A DNA stretch of 64,000 nt, taken from Lutjanus erythropterus. Taxonomy: Eukaryota > Chordata > Actinopteri > Lutjaniformes > Lutjanidae. The DNA is taken from assembly GCA_020091685.1 (NCBI GenBank), contig CM034591.1, positions 31,889,555 through 31,953,554 on the forward strand, read 5' to 3'. The notes beneath the pieces are model-generated. The model was given only the letters and a program-made list of their open reading frames with translations, ran no database searches and was not told where the DNA came from. Positions 36,343 to 49,812 of the stretch are shown piece by piece (position 1 is the first letter of the stretch; each line of letters starts with the position of its first letter). The translations under genes were made by a program, and so were the position numbers.

Positions 36343-37148
36343 TAACACTGTCAAATGGCTGTGGTAGTGATTTTCAGGCCCTGAGTTTAGCTTTTTATCA
36401 ATTCCATTTTGAGAGAAAAAGAACACCCCCAGTTGGTTAAGCAGAGAGGAGTGCCAGCACTAAGCAATGTACAGCTGTGGACAGTGTTAACAACAAAAGG
36501 TATTTTAGCCACTTTATGATGGTCCACCAAACCAAAATCAATATAATTTTAAGTGTCCACTATATTTAGAATAATTTCATGACTTTTCCTTGCTGTCAGA
36601 CATCTTTTTCTGATGAGAAACCACCATTATGTAAGCCAAATATCGCTCTCTCCAAACCAACTAAATTCCTTGTAGTTGAGGGACTACCGCTGCCTTGATC
36701 TGTTAGTTTGTTTGTGTTATTGTGTGACTTTGTTGAATCCAAACTAATGTTTTAAAACACCAATGTCACACAATAATGCAAACAAACTAACAGACTGAGA
36801 CAGTGGAAGACCAGGCAATCCTATGATCTGCAAGGTAAAATGACTGATTTCACCCATGGAGTTTGGTTGATTTGGAGAGAGTGATATTTGGCTTGGTTTC
36901 CTGACAGGAAAGACTGTCTGATGGCAAAATACCGATCAGCAAAAACTGATATTCATTGTTTTTAGGTGGACCTTTTTTAAGTGGCTAAAATACACATACA
37001 GCACATTGCTTAGCTGTCTACACCTGGATTGCTCTATGCATCTCCAACCTGGGGGCTGACCAGCATCTACTGTGCAGCCCCACTTCAGAAAATCCTAACT
37101 GTTCCTCTAACACTATCAAATGGTTTTGGCAGTGAGTTTTGAGTTTAG
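36343..37148. mobile_element. Long fold-back element (copy B) between short direct repeats
   Basis: Inner arms 36700-36732 and 36761-36793 are reverse complements over 33 nt with three mismatches. Outer arms CTAAGCAATGTACAGCTG near 36460 and its inverted partner near 37000 extend the palindrome to about 570 bp. The sequence follows copy A at 4859-5524 in order. A direct repeat of about 45 bp (TAACACTGTCAAATGG... at 36343-36390 and TAACACTATCAAATGG... at 37108-37148) lies outside the arms. No TTAA ends seen here. Confidence 0.55.
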
Positions 37149-37465
37149 ATGTCTTTCTGTCATGGATGGAACTTTTGCCCAACTTTCCAATGTTATCTCT
37201 CAGTTTTAATGTTAATGTTTTACAAGCAAAACGCTATTTTTGCCCTCTGGTTAGGGGAAAACACAGTGTCTAGTGTTTTTTGTACAACCCGTACTTATTC
37301 CCCCTTGACTTCTGAGCAGCTCCTTCACCCAGTCATGATTCAAAGTTTTCAGCAGTCAAGATATGCTGATCCCACCCTTCTAGCAACTGAAAACACACAG
37401 CAGGGACAGAATGCTTAATATCTAGTGGAGCTTCTATTGAGAGGGATTAGCTCTCTGTTGGTATG

Positions 37466-37497
37466 TTTCATTATTTCCACCATGGGAAATAATGAAA
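37466..37497. repeat. Perfect 13-bp hairpin
   Basis: TTTCATTATTTCC, a six-base loop, then GGAAATAATGAAA. Allowing G-T pairs the stem extends to 18 bp (37461-37502). Function unknown. Confidence 0.8.
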
Positions 37498-38049
37498 TAT
37501 GCCATTATTCCACACTGTGGGACTCTTCATGAAGCACAACTGGTCTAAATGGAAACATAAAAAGGATCATCGGCTTAATCAATCGTCTATTGTTTACAAC
37601 AACAACATCACCATTTATTTGCTGGCATTAGAATGTGTGAACATGGCATTCAGGGAGCGATATTAATTATGTTTTACACAGAGGGTTTGTAAAGCTAAAT
37701 AAGCACAGGTGAAAATTTTTCATCTCCATAAAGGACAGTAGAGTGACCTTACTGGAGCATGACAACATTGTTGGCTTACAGGAAACGGGAGCGGATGGCT
37801 GCTGTCCTCTCCTGCACACCTTGGAGATGTGGCCCAGAAAAAAGACCCCTCGTGGGGCTCAACGACAGTCACACTCTCCATTTAGCTCAATTAGCCTTCA
37901 CCTTGAACTGCTGCTGTTACACTGGAAACACATCATAATGGGATGATGGTATATCTGACCTTCATAAATGAAAAACATATCAGTGTGAAGGCGGCGTAGA
38001 GTGGAATATAAGCACAGTCAGGAAAAGATGAGGCAATCAAGTCCTGCTT

Positions 38050-38300
38050 TTTTAAACTGGACATGGGGCCCCAGGCAACTCCTTTAGTCCATCAGTTTGC
38101 TTATACCTGCTGTACCAGCCTCATCAGATTCCACTACCACCACCCATTTACCTCACCCACGCTGTGTGCCTGTCCCCATCTCATACTGATGACATTGTTG
38201 CTGATTACATCATGACCCTGGAAGCATGGGGAGACTCGTGTTCATTGATTTCTCCTTTTCTTTCAACACCATTCAGCCCTCACAGGCTTCTCACAGCCAC
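38050..38300 (+). pseudogene. Decayed LINE reverse transcriptase fragment
   Basis: In shifting frames the plus strand reads HQFAYTCCT near 38090, then DDIVADYIMTLEAWG near 38190, then RLVFIDFSFSFNTIQP at 38232-38279. This matches the order of a fish non-LTR reverse transcriptase (FAYR...EDAV...LFIDFSSAFNTI). Frameshifts between the pieces show it is dead. The clade (Rex/CR1-like) is uncertain, and the remnant may extend to about 38870. Confidence 0.6.
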
Positions 38301-39145
38301 AGGTCACAATACGATCTCTTCAAGCCTCAATCCAGGATTGATGGACAAGGCTGTTTATTCCAGCAGAGGATTCAGCACAGAGTTAATTGGTTGAAAGCCA
38401 GCAGAGGGCTGGTATGTGACTGTGCTGTGGAGGTGGCGGGCTGCTGTGGTATAACACTGGAAGATGGAGCACCATGGAAGCTTTGGGAAGCCCTAGAGTA
38501 GATTCACTCTTGGAGCCTCCAGGCAGTGAGGAAAAACTGGCTCAGGAGAGACATGATTAAGAGTGGTATGTGGAAGATACCAGCCACAGCACAATGGATA
38601 GTTTTACCTCACTATGGTCTGGCAGTAATGGTAGAACTGCTAAATGGAAAATGATCACTTGGTCACTTCCTCCAAGTAGAAGTGTGGATTTTCCAACTGA
38701 AAGTGGTTGGACCAGGAGTTGATTTCCTGAGTTAAGAAGAGCTCAGAAATGTCTGCAGGGTCCATGTAGGTTTAGGCAAGGCAAGAGATTTGCTTAACTT
38801 TATAGCCAGACAAAGGAATATGGGGTTCTGTTCTGTTTATCCAAAGCCTGATAAATCTTATTCTTGTTGTCCAAAAACTTTTAAAAACACTTCAAACTGT
38901 TGGACAGGGTGACATGTTCTTTCATTACTATGAATAAGGGTATGGTATAGAGCAAATCCCATATACAGCGTCCTAGTAACAGGAATTACAGTACAGTGCA
39001 TCTGAACTATACAATACTGAGATAGACATATTAATTTGGGAAGAGCAGGCAACAAAGTGAATGAGTTTTAGAGAATTATTAGTGTATGATGTAGGGGGTT
39101 TACTGCATGTGCATCACCCTTTACTTTTCAAAATAACGCTTTAAT

Positions 39146-39240
39146 GAGCAACTGTGTAAGATTTATGGGGATCTATGGATAGAATGTGGGAGAAATTTAA
39201 TACACTATTATGTTTTCATTAGTGTGTCACCTACCTATCG
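39146..39240 (+). mobile_element. End fragment of the dispersed fish element
   Basis: GTAAGATTTATGGGGATCTA, TATTATGTTTTCATTAGTGT and TCACCT repeat the left-end order of 43350-43936. The rest of the element is absent. Confidence 0.5.
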
Positions 39241-40409
39241 TAGACCTTCTGTACATTTTGCTTGTTGTGCTCTGGACAGCTTTGAATTATGTAGTCATAG
39301 AGTGTGGTTAAAGAGCGAGGGTCTAGCACTGTCATCCAGTAGTATCTCATTAGATTCTGCCCTATATCTTATAGTTAATTTTAATGAGTTTATTATTGGA
39401 ACATGCAAGCTGTGTGATTGACATGAACATTCATAACGTGAACGATGAGATGTAGATCACACACTCAATCTAATATTTTTCATTTGCTAAACATCAACAT
39501 TGTAAAAACAGATTACACTTTTATCACTCGTAAGTCAGCATCACATAATGTACGCGACTCATTGCCTGAGGAAGCACCACAGCGACTAGTCTTGGACTAC
39601 TTTTTCAAGGTGGATACTGTGGGTCATTTGCTCTACATTAATATTCCTACCATGAACTAAAAGATGTATATCAGAGATTGAAAGCGAGATGAATGATAGA
39701 ATGGCATTGATCGCGAGAGACGTACCTCATCACAGTGAGTAAGTGCCTCAGTCACCTGGCACCAGCTCAGACCCTGTATAGTCCACTAATGAAATTAGGG
39801 CCGTTCCTTTGAAGCCAAATGCAGAAGTTGGAAGGAGCTCCTCTTGTTATGCGTTTTGAATGCATTATTGAAATAGGTTGCTCTTGTCTCCTAAGTGGTC
39901 TCCTTGCATATCTCATATTGTTTTCTTCTTAGTGTGCACTTGCTAAAATTGGAACAGAGGTTGTAACATATTGTGTTTTCATACATGCAGGGGTCTGTTC
40001 TTCCTCTGCCTTTCACCTCCTCGCTGAAATAATGATAGTGGCTAAATTTTGCAACATCTTTCCTCTGAATCAGAACAGATTTTACCATTTTGTCCAAACC
40101 AGACCTCATCCAAACACTAATGTGCAAATGCATTTTATTTATTCATTCATTTATTTTAGCCCAGACAAAGAGCTCAGAGAGTGCTGGAGCATTTTACATT
40201 AACAAGTTAAAACATCAATGTATTGTTCTATCCTGACGTAAATGGTTCTAATGTACTGAACTATAGCGGTCTTTGATTTATCCATGATATATTACAGTCC
40301 ATTTCACTTAAGACAGAGGGCTTCGGCTGCTGACATGGTTTTGATAGGATGATGAGGATGTACTGCGATCACGTGTAGTCAGAATTAGTGTTTTACACTG
40401 TACTGAAAT

Positions 40410-40495
40410 GATTAGTTGATTATCTGATTACTCAATAGAAAATGAATTCTTGGTTTTTTTGATAATCAATAGATCATTTGATGTACTTACCAAGT
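40410..40495. repeat. Short dispersed repeat fragment
   Basis: GATTAGTTGATTATCTGATT and AGAAAATGAATTC followed by TTGATAATCAATAGATCATT. It resembles a common AT-rich fish repeat rich in AATCGATTAATCG-like words, worn by mutation. Confidence 0.35.
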
Positions 40496-41435
40496 CAAAA
40501 GACTAAGGGCTCTTTTTTTGAGGCAGTGACTAGCCCAAGCAGCACTCTGACCTTTTGGTATTTTCTTGACCTTGAAATTCACTTTGTGTTGCTCTGTGTG
40601 GAATTTCAGTGCCAAGTGCAGAGCACACGGTGCACAGGTGAGAGGAGGGGAACAAACATGGGAGGATAATTCAAATGAGGCAGTGCAAAGCAAATTGTTG
40701 GTATTATGGTGAAAATGGGGTCTTAGACATTTCTGACAATGGATGTCCCAGAGCCACGTCTCTTTCTGGCACACTCCGCTGCCCTTTTGGGGATTTTTGT
40801 CTACATGAGCCCACAAAATAAATAAGCAATTTTAATTAATAACTCTCCACTGTATACCATTTGCATAAAAAATACATTTAAATAAAAAAAATTAGCATTT
40901 ATTGTGTTTAAAGCAGGAACATCTGAAAATCAGTCTGCATTTGTCTATAAATAAGAGTGTTCACAGCTGTTTAAACTGCATGAAAATGTTTCTCAGTTCA
41001 TCAGTTAAGTTTCTGCAGCCGTATGACAGGACAGATATGTTGATGAATCTGCACTCTCTGATTGAGAAGTGCCGTGCCAGATTGCAGTGCCATTGTACAT
41101 GTGGCCGTCCACCATGTTTACTTTGATTAAATTACATGCAAATGACACCAAGCTGCTACAGAATAATCACACACACACCAGACGGGTCAGTTATAACTCT
41201 GTATGCTGTTGTTTACGTGAGAGATGTCCAGTTACAGTGGCTAATCAATCCTGTGTCACTGCGTCCTTCAACTTGTTTTTTTGGTCAAAGTGGCAGTTTT
41301 ATCCTAGAAATATATGTGGTGCAAATGCTGTTGTGTCACCTTTTTTGATATGATGCTGGGTGGAAAGTCATCAAAGTGCTTCCGGTTCATCTAAAGACGT
41401 ACCAATCCACTTCTTTTCTGTTCTCATTAAATTCT

Positions 41436-41985
41436 GATATTTAAATGTGGATATCTGCCAATACCGATACTATACCAATACCACTGCTATTTTTTTCCTT
41501 GATGTGTATGATTATTAATTATTGTCATTATTATTATTATTCGTAGTAGCAGTAGTAGTCAGATTACGAGGCTGAAACTGAACTGCAGCTCAAAGCTAGC
41601 GTAGTTTGTACCTGTCCTGTGTAATGGCATTGTGGGGAGCCAATGGATTCTGGTTTGTGACACTCACATGTGAAGCTGCTAGACTGAGAGAGGGATTTGA
41701 GAGAGAGGATTTACATTATTTCCCATGATGCATTGCTGAGACTTTAAGGTATTTCATGTTCAAAAATGCAAATGATATTGGTGTATCGGAAAATTGTAAT
41801 TCTTTCTTGTATTTCACACAAATGTAGAATAGCCCTCAAATCACACTGTTTAGCATAGTGTTTACGATCAGAAAATCACATGGCAGACATGTGGCATTGT
41901 GAAATTTAGATCAGAATACAGATTTTTGTTACAAGTCTGATATCTGGTCAATATCTGGCCCAGGTACTGATATCGGATTGGAATG
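41436..41985. mobile_element. Degraded GATATCTGCCAATACC-type repeat
   Basis: Starts GATATCTGCCAATACCGATA and ends TCTGATATCTGGTCAATATC plus CTGATATCGGATTGG, which look like decayed inverted ends. No coding frame. Confidence 0.35.
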
Positions 41986-43349
41986 AATGAGTGTAGCAAA
42001 TTTCATTGCAGTTCATCCCATAATTGTCACGATGTTTCACTCAAACACACAAACGTGGTAGAGAAAAAATCAGAGAAACACCAAAATCATTAGGATTAGG
42101 AATCATGGATGTCTACAAAATGCTGTGTCTAATATATCCAGTGGCTGCTGAGATATTTCAGTCTGGACCACAATCAGCTAACCAACATTGCCATTCATAC
42201 CGTACCATACCTATGACCAGACAGCTTTGGGAAACAGACAAAAAAAAGAGAGAAAAGAGACCTGATGCAGTCAGCGGACAACCAGCTGTGATTTGGGCTG
42301 TGCATTCTGCACACACGTTTGAATCTCGGATTCACTGGGACATGCATGAATGCTCTCACTTCACTCAGAAACTGCTGTCAAAATGTCTTTGATCAGGGCT
42401 CTTAGTCTCAGCACCAGTGGATCTGCTCAGCAGCTGATAACAGAAATCTGTGTGAGGATTGGGGAAGGAGCTAAAGGAACTAAATGGGAAATATGAGGTG
42501 TTCTGTCTGTATTTTTAGACATGTAAATATTAAGTTCGTTATTGAGACTGTTGATAGCCTCTTTCTCACACCACAGCTAAAGGTGCTACACGTAGCACCC
42601 TGGTCTGTGTGAACAGTGCTGCTAAAAAAATAGCATGCACGCTCAGTCAGCCTTCCTCGATAAAGGCTTAGCATAAAGTATTTAGCATATAGTTATAGTT
42701 AGCATAAATCTGAATTCACCTGACATCTAACCCTTCAGCATGTGGCTCACAGGCTCCTTAGCTTCCTGCCCATAATAATCCACAGGCTGGGAATGGTGGT
42801 CCCCTAAGTATGTATTTTTTTTCTAACCTGTAAAGGCTTAATATTGAATAAAAGTAGGATGTGCTTTAGACAGAGCTCCTGCTTATCAGCTTCGCTGCCA
42901 GCTATGTGCCGCCCTGCTGAAATCTCCCAGAGACATGTCTTCCTGATGGGAAGGCTTCCTGCTAAATAACATGTTAATCCATAATGTGGAGAAATGGTGA
43001 GATAAGCCCTCAAGGCTTTGCTGTGCTTTCAGATTAGGACATTCAGCTGTTGGCCATGACAGTAATATCTACGACTCCAGTGATGTCATGGCCTCAACTC
43101 CACTTGCCACACCGACTGATTGTTTTAGTCAGCACATATACTAGGTTCATAGAGAAGACATTACAGTGTATTGGCTACTTCATGGTAATGAGCAATCAGT
43201 AAGGATTAGTTTCAGTCAATACCAGTTCCAATTAATGTTAAATGAGCGCAGCTTTATCATTTTCAATATAATGAGTAGACTTTTAACTTTTACACAGGGG
43301 ATTTTCTTTGTCTGTACTGACAGACGGTTTTGCAACTTGAAGGTTTCAT

Positions 43350-43936
43350 TTCGAAGTCCAGTTTGTAAGATTTATGGGGATATATTGGCAGATTATAGCA
43401 AAATGGAATATAATATTCATATTATATTTATGAATATTATGTTTATGATGGTGTAATCACCTAAAAATAAGAATTACTGTTTTATTTTTTGTTCCCACAG
43501 AATGAGCTGTTTACATCTGCAGAGGGTGCTCAGAGCGCAGCGTGTTGCATTGCCATGTTTCTACAGTAGCCCAGAATGGACAAACCAAACACTGGCTCTA
43601 GATATGGCCTTTACATTTTACACATCTAAGACCACGATTGGAAGAGGAGAGTGAGACAAAGGGTTTGCAATCTCCAAGCTCACCACTAGATGCCACTAAG
43701 CTCTCACAGTGTGTGCAGAATCAGGGCTATTATAGAAACATGGTGGTACAGCACGGCAACCTCCATTGAAGAGGGCCCACGTCCTCTGTTTATATAAATG
43801 GCTCATTCTAAGGAAAGGAAAACACAACCATTCTTATTTTTAGGTGACTATGTATTAATGAAAATAAACTTATGAATATTATATTCCATTTCTGCTATAT
43901 TCTGCCAGTAAATCAATGTAACACACTGGACCTTTA
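43350..43936 (+). mobile_element. Dispersed fish element, most complete copy, with long inverted ends
   Basis: The left arm (43353-43425) reads GAAGTCCAGTTTGTAAGATT, then TTGGCAGATTATAGCAAAAT, then GGAATATAATATTCAT. The right arm (43866-43936) is its inverted counterpart and ends ACACTGGACCTTTA. The ends match over about 65 bp with scattered differences. No coding capacity, so a MITE. Partial copies occur at 2565-2805, 34150-34497 and 39146-39240. Confidence 0.65.
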
Positions 43937-44499
43937 AAATACTGAAATAAAAAAAAGACTAAAAGATACATAAATTGATGTTGCACATATTCCAAAAATG
44001 TTAAAAACATATTAAAGATATATATGACTTTGCTAGGAAAATGTAAATAATTTTTAGAATAAAATATGTTTAAATTGCATTTGTTTCCATGTGTATTCTT
44101 AATAATCTTCATTTACATGTATCTTCATCTGCAGTGGGATTTACAGTCAGGTGTGAGCGGTGCTTCTTTAGCCTCAGAGGCACTGGTCCTCAGTGTTTTG
44201 TCAAAGGCTTTCATTTAGAATTCATGCCAGTGAGGACGACTGAGATGGTCTGTTAAGATTGAGGTTGCTGGGTTGTTGGCTTTCCAAATGTGTGTGTGTG
44301 ACGAGAGTGAAAATTTAATGCTGGCTATCTCTGATGCACATGTTCCTTGAACTGTTTGATGAGGTCAGCCTATAGTGGTGCAGCAGCAACAGCAGTGATG
44401 GGAGAAGCATTCGGCTGCTTCATAGTGATGTCACTGATTTTGGTGTATAGCAGCATCAGAAGAAGCCAGTTTATAGTGAAGCAAGGCTTATTCTGCATG

Positions 44500-44699
44500 C
44501 TCTTACTCACTTTTCCTCTCTGCTACTCTTTTTTTCTCTCCATCTCTCTCTTTCTCTCCTGATCGATGTCTCTTTTCTACTTCTCTTTTTTGTGCTTTTT
44601 CTCCTGCTGGCCCCTCAATTCCACAAAATCCCCCCTTTGTTCCTTTTCACTTTCATTTCTCCTCTTCTTCTCTCTGTCTTTGTCTCTCTCTGCTCTCAG
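44500..44699 (+). repeat. 200-nt polypyrimidine tract ending in a splice-acceptor-like site
   Basis: Almost all C and T for about 200 nt, ending CTCTCTGCTCTCAG. A following GTAGACG donor-like site at 44757 would bound a 57-nt segment. Read in the frame that frmd5 exon 1 would impose, the segment has a TGA, so it is not a normal coding exon. Confidence 0.6.
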
Positions 44700-47600
44700 C
44701 CAGTAGCACTGCAGCTGAACAGATTAATGAGCTTGCCCTGACTGAACCTGACACCGGTAGACGACACCGCAAAGACATGCTATACGTGACACAGCAATAA
44801 GGATGCTGGAGGCATTTCACTAAAGGCTATAAGCATTACAGACATTGTTAGCCACTTAAGAGGTTTTAAGTGTGTCATTGAGTCAATACTTTCCAAATAC
44901 ACAGTACATATACAGTGCTCTCTGTATGTGTACTGCTATTTAAGACTCGGATTGTTGTGTCTAAAAGAATACTCCATCAATTTAGCATTGCACTCCAACA
45001 TTATTGGACTCACAATAGACAGATTTTAAAAAGTATTCAAACTGATGCAATGGAACCAGAAATTTTATTCCACGCTTTTTTACACACTACGTTGACCACA
45101 ATGCAACATGGACACTGACAGTTTGGCCAGAGATGTGTACTAATAGCAGCTAATTTAGCCTCAAACTATTAGCCTCAAGCATAGATGAGGAGTGGGCTAC
45201 AGAGGTCTGGTAAACTCACCTCTTTCTAACTCCACGCCCACAGATTTTGCAATTTTCAAACTTATAGTCTTCAGCCCTCAAGTGACATCACTTTAGGCAG
45301 TTAATCATATTTCACGTAAGTCCCTAAGGAGCCAGTAGAGGCATTATACAGTTTTTGTCATATTTATAAGAGTGTTCCCCAAGACCTTCTTCTTCACTAC
45401 AGCCTCAGTGTTGCTTGCAATGCTTTTAAGTTGTACTTTTAAGTTGGGTAGTCACTGTACAGGTTTGGCCCAATTTTAGCCCAGAATTGATCCCTATGAC
45501 GCAGGGTTTGAGGGGGATCACAATGCCTGAGCAATCACCATAACTATTATTCTAGCAGTCTGGCTCTCAGACGATGGAATGGATTTATGGTGACCAAAAT
45601 GTTGGATGGCTGTCTTGCATTCTGAGCAGTTCCACAGTCCAATTTCCCAAATAGTCTAGTTGGTGTGGAAAGAACTGTTATGAACTGTTATGAAGTTGTG
45701 AGACTGCTGTGATATAAAACTGAACTTCACTGCAGAACAGACAAGCCATATAGTCTGCCTTTCTTTATTTTTGTCAACCGTGAAGACACAGCTATCTTGA
45801 TTAAACTTTGTCAGAGTTGTCCAGAAAATAACTGACTGGAGGTTTAGTGTTTTTGGCCCCTCAACTGGTCCGTACAGTGTGAACATAAAAGTTGCAGGTT
45901 CTTGCTGTGCAGGAAGGCAGACAGAAACATGTCAAGTGAGTTAACACAACATGAGGATTAATAAAGTCACACGGTGTCTGTCCAGCTTTAGTCTTGTCCT
46001 TGTCTAGAATTTGTACTTGTTTTAATAAACTTCTGTCATTTTTACATACACACATACCTCTGTACCTCTCACTTCTGTGTAGCATTGCTTTAACCACAAC
46101 AACCCTATTTTTCTTCCAAACCAAAGTTTCACAGCAAGGAAATAAATGGAAGCCAACAAGTAATGTACAATATATTCATTCTCTTCTCTTTTTCCGCAGT
46201 GATGAATTACATCTCACAGGGAGGCAGTCTTTCTTTGCAGTTGCCTTTGATGCTTTTAGAAATAAAAAATGGGAAAACAGTTCACTGTTGGGAAGCAGTG
46301 AAGGCAAAATCTGACACACCAGGCTGCTTAATTTCAAACAAACACATACAGAAATGAAGAAGTGATTGCAGAAGTATGGGTCAAGAGCATAACCTGAGCT
46401 TCCATCAGTTTAATTAAAATGGTAACGATCAGTATTAAAGGTTTTGTGCACCATCTAGTGTGAATATAAGTCCATAGCCCAGCATGGCTCCATTTAATTT
46501 TGTAGCGGAAACATAATTAAGTAATTTTCCTGTCATATTTGGGCAGCATCAAGGAGATGTGGTTTAATGTGGGAAACTGAGCATCAGACAGACTGTAACC
46601 AGCCAAACTAAATCACCCAACTGCATGTATGGGAACAGTTAAGGATTATGTAGTATGAATACATACATGGGAGTCAAAAGGAAAACGGTCTGGAAATTGA
46701 TGTTCCTTCGTTTTGTAATGCGCTCTCTCTGTCTCTCTTTCCACACATGTCCCAATTAGCACAATCTGTCACTACTCCATCCACAACATTTGGCCCAGCT
46801 GCAATAAGGTGTTGGAGGTACATCGTGTCTTCAGAGAGCTGCAGCGAGGCTCTGAAGATTAGCAGAATGAATGTGCATTAGCCCCTCAACGCTGGCTGAT
46901 ATTCTCACCCCAGTTCAGACTTTCTCCAGCGGGGAAATCTTAGAGGCTTTACAGAAATAAGAGAGCCGGTTCGTGTTCACACTGGAGAGCTGCTCCTCTT
47001 CCTCTGTTCTCTTCTCTTTTATGTCAAACTTGAAAGGGGAGACGAAGCTTATTTGGGAAGGGAAGAGGCTTGCTGCGGAGTTGAGGACGTCACTGGAGTT
47101 CAGGCACAGCGGTGATTCTGTGTAGACTGATGTAGGCTGCACTGAACTTGGAAATCATTCTGTTGTGATTTCTGCTCAGACATGGGTCTCATGTGTTATT
47201 CATGATCCATTTCCTTCTGGCTCCAATGGTTGCTATTTAATCACCATACTAATGATGTTTTCACCCAGGCGCTCTTAATTGTTAGTGTGTGTCTTCTCTT
47301 TACTTGTGTTTGCTTGTGCGCTGTTTTATTTGTGTGTGTCAGTGCTAAGGAAAGAGTTCACATGCATATCTGATTTTTCTTGTGTGAATTCATGCACAAA
47401 TAAAAGATGGCACCATAAAAGTGCTGCTGGTGTCAAGTGTCCACCAGGGTATGAGTTGGGTGCTTTGTAACGAAAAGGCAAAAAGCTTTAATTACACACG
47501 GATGCTGACGTCCTGTAGGGCTGCTTGCTGGCTCGGCACATTACAGACAACAGTATCCTCTGCATGTGCATGTGTGTGTGTGCGTGTGTGAGCATGTGCG

Positions 47601-47964
47601 TGTGTGTGTCTGCAGGTGCTTTAGGAAGAAAGGTTTACACTGAACAGGATATGGAGACATTACACCATAAAGATGACTGCAAAGACTCCAGAACTCTCAC
47701 AAGAGTAACACACACATCTGCGTCATACATTAGTGTCTGCTAATTACTCTGCAGCAGAGTAACAATACATACAATTAGAGATGAGAATCAGCCAATTCAA
47801 TATAGACTTTAGAGATGTCAATTCAATTCAATAATTCTTTAAATGTTGTGATTCTGCAATGTTGTAATTTTATTGTTTGTTGTATTGTGAGGAGTGTGAA
47901 TTTCTGACAAAACTACACCCATCATTTTGCTGTATGCCATCAGATACTATATATGCATGTATAG

Positions 47965-48165
47965 TTCATACTTGGTCTGCACAGTATGGTAAGGAAAAAA
48001 TGTATGGATTATTTTCACAGATGGTGTGATTGTGATATGATTAATGATTACTAGGAATGATTATTGCAGTACAATTGATTTTGCAGTACAATTTTAATTT
48101 TCCTGAAAAAAAAACAAAACATTAAAATCATGATGATGTGACATTTGTTGGGGTCTTTACTAAGC
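47965..48165. repeat. Fragment of an AT-rich MITE family (relative of 57923-58285)
   Basis: Contains GTGATTGTGATATGATTAAT, AAAATCATGATGATGTGACA and GGGGTCTTTACTAAG, parallel to ATTGTGATATGATTTGAG, GATTATGATGTGTTATTTT and GGGATCTATACTAAAC in the copy at 57923-58285. Confidence 0.4.
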
Positions 48166-49812
48166 AGTGGTGTGTCCAGGACATTTTTACTGGGGTGGCC
48201 AAGGTGGACCATAGAGCTAGTGTGGGGTGGCCATGGCATAGCAAACCTTAATGAATGACAGGTGATCAAAATATGTAATACAGATGTTCAATGCGTCGCA
48301 TTGCTTTAACCAATGCACAGGTGAATCATAATTAAATTTCAAAGCATCCATTGTAATCTTCAGCAATTAATGAACGGTGCCATGCTCACCACCACCGCAA
48401 AAACTAAAGCTGATATTACAATCTGAACAGCACTAACATGCAACTACCATTCTAGTCAATTTTCTATTTGACTGCCACCCATCACAGTCTGTGGGAAGCT
48501 GTGATTATTTTATCATGTCTATTTTAATAATCAGTAATTATGTTCAGAACAGGCTACACATTGTCTCTGAGCATTTCCTTATAGTGGAATAAAGCCCTCA
48601 TCTCTTCCCAAGTTAGTATGCAAAATCCAGCTGCTTTTAACATGAAGTATACTGTACAATCATTAAAAGTGATATATGTCAAACTAATGATTCAATTCTT
48701 TTCATTTTGGCTATTCTCTCTCCCTGGCTGGGGAAAATATAAAGCAAATCAATCATCTTAATTTATAGGACCCCAAATATCAAGTGGCTTATCTTCATGT
48801 AACCATCAATATTTTCTGATGTTTTTTATAGTAGTACAATAAACATTGTGTTACATTGCAAGTCAAAACATTAAGGGCATTAGAAGGGCATTAAGGGCTT
48901 GTTTCTGCTGCAGTTTCTGCTCAAGTGACTGTGGTTAAAATAGAGTTTTATTTTGAAGTGTATTTGTTAAGTTCTTACGTTGCCATTTCCGGTGAAGAAG
49001 GAAGTTTTATTTTGAAAGGTCACTGAAAACACGTAGCGACGCGAGAGTTAAAAACGGTAAACAGTGTAGAGATGGAAAGGAGCATGGGGAGAGAACCGAG
49101 TGATAACAAAGTCATAAACATAAACGGGAGGGTAAGCTGTTAAAAGGAGTTTAGCTCCAGTCCAGAGTGGCAACAAGGTATGTTAATTGCATTTATTTGT
49201 GTCCAAAAATTTCAAGTTTGTTGTATGTATTTTCAGTTTTATATTGTTAAAAGAGTCCCATCTTATTTGCTAAGCAAGCTAATGTGCTATTTGTCTTGTG
49301 TTTCTTGTCAGTCTCCAATTCAGAAAAAGAAAAAAGTTTGCAGTCAGACTAGCAAGCTAGTAACAGTATGGTGTAGTTAGCGTTTTGCCCTATTTACATA
49401 CAGTATAACTGCTGTGCTGTTATGTGCTAGATAAAGTTTTTACACATTCAGAAGAAAAGTCAACTTAACTACACATTAACTTACCTCTCAACCGATAAAT
49501 GTCCGTAATTTATTCCATCTCAACAACAGGTGTTGCATGGCATGTAGTATCAAATAACCCTCAGTAAAAAACATTGGTCAAAACTATGCTGACCAGAAAT
49601 CAGTTGTTATGGACTCGGTTAACTTTACTGCAGTAGCTGGAGATGGCAAACTGACGCTGAATCAGTAGATCAGCGGTTGTCCCCTGTATGGCCGTATGGG
49701 TTGATGGACTTGACCAACTACAAATCAGAATAGGGTCTGCTCTATGGATGGCCATTGGGTGGCCAATGAGATTCTGGGGGTGGCCGTGGCCCCTAATTTT
49801 GATTTTTTTTAG
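48166..49812. mobile_element. Possible repeat bounded by GGGGTGGCC-rich ends
   Basis: The left part has GTGGTGTGTCCAGGACATTT and ACTGGGGTGGCCAAGGTGG; the right part has GGGTGGCCAATGAGATTCTG and GGGGGTGGCCGTGGCCCC. The 1.5 kb between shows no coding frame. It may be one element or two unrelated fragments; a similar fragment is at 22070. Confidence 0.3.
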
